From the NCBI RefSeq assembly GCF_020523625.1, contig NZ_JAJAQH010000001.1:384930-448929 (forward strand): a DNA stretch of 64,000 nucleotides, written 5' to 3'. Position 1 is the stretch's first letter; each line of letters begins with the position of its first letter. The notes under the pieces were generated by a model, which ran no database searches, was not told the origin of the DNA, and saw only the letters and a list, made by a program, of their open reading frames with translations. Position numbers and translations under genes: made by a program. The stretch comes from Methylovorus menthalis. Its GTDB lineage: Bacteria; Pseudomonadota; Gammaproteobacteria; Burkholderiales; Methylophilaceae. This document shows positions 63,758 to 64,000 of the stretch, piece after piece.

Positions 63758-64000
63758 ATGAAAAAATTCCTGGCGGCTTTGCTGCTCCTGGTTTCCACCC
63801 ATGTCATGGCGGCAGACCCGCAAGCGGGCACCGATTACAACCTGACCGTGCAAAGCATCCCCAGCGATAGCAATGGCAAGCTCGAGGTTATTGAGTTGTT
63901 CTGGTATGGCTGCCCGCATTGCTATCAGATGGAACCTGCCATCAACGCCTGGGTAAAGAAACTGCCAGCCGATGTGGTGTTCAAGCGTATCCCTGGCGTG
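63758..64000 (+). CDS. dsbA: Thiol:disulfide interchange protein DsbA (5' part)
   Basis: 81 codons visible, truncated by the right edge. Signal peptide MKKFLAALLLLVSTHVMA, then a thioredoxin-type active site GCPHC (Cys52, Cys55). Periplasmic disulfide oxidase. The ATG at 63758 follows CAACAAGGATT. Confidence 0.93.
   Translation, partial: MKKFLAALLLLVSTHVMAADPQAGTDYNLTVQSIPSDSNGKLEVIELFWYGCPHCYQMEPAINAWVKKLPADVVFKRIPGV

Noticed and set aside
1-64000. CRISPR arrays, insertion sequences, rRNA operons
   Set aside because: No regularly spaced direct repeats, no transposase ORFs with terminal inverted repeats and no rRNA sequence were seen.

Overview
The window looks like chromosomal DNA of a betaproteobacterial methylotroph of the Methylophilaceae, most like Methylobacillus. 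This is inference. It rests on three copies of pqqA (precursor of PQQ, the methanol dehydrogenase cofactor), a sucrose-synthesis operon with a fused sucrose-phosphate synthase/phosphatase, and beta-type housekeeping genes (gltBD, hemE, hemL, priA, argS, dsbA). Gene density is high and no IS element, CRISPR array or prophage was found.

Layout. 1-5.3 kb: the end of a DUF748 gene, then a Fur-box-controlled FecI/FecR/TonB-receptor iron-signalling set. 5.3-11.8 kb: pqqA copy 1, a PEP-CTERM-like secreted protein, a dienelactone hydrolase, HU, a small periplasmic protein, pqqA copy 2, a Kef/YbaL antiporter and a TonB-like protein. 11.8-18.3 kb: the sucrose operon (fructokinase, SPS-SPP, amylosucrase, MscS channel) behind a potentially structured leader. 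18.3-18.7 kb: an unannotated 59-codon ORF behind a strongly foldable multibranch RNA leader on the minus strand. 18.7-25.6 kb: an MFS exporter, two c-di-GMP enzymes and a 2-oxoglutarate/Fe oxygenase. 25.7-31.4 kb: an ArsR-type regulator with a start-spanning palindrome, aas and lplT (lysophospholipid recycling), an entericidin-like lipoprotein, pqqA copy 3, DoxX and a YgiD-like dioxygenase. 31.5-34.1 kb (minus): mltA, apaG, thiG, thiS.

34.4-45.2 kb is the most unusual part: one tightly coupled plus-strand run with a GT41/SPINDLY-like O-GlcNAc transferase, a sugar aminotransferase, an acyl carrier protein, a KAS III-like synthase, two SDR reductases, two left-handed-beta-helix acyltransferases, an FkbM methyltransferase and two Rieske oxygenases. 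I read it as a pathway that builds, acylates, hydroxylates and methylates an amino sugar and attaches it to protein, possibly flagellin or another surface protein. 45.3-64 kb: CsbD, tRNA-Gly(CCC), a DnaQ/GIY-YIG fusion nuclease, rubredoxin, thiD-thiE-hemL, gltBD, hemE, priA, argS, a SPOR protein and the start of dsbA.

Two regulatory themes stand out. All three pqqA copies are solitary one-gene units with their own terminators, and each carries the same upstream element: three TCATGA-like boxes at invariant 9- and 14-nt register. Two operons or ORFs (sucrose, and the 59-codon ORF) are preceded by nested inverted repeats suggestive of structured 5' leaders.
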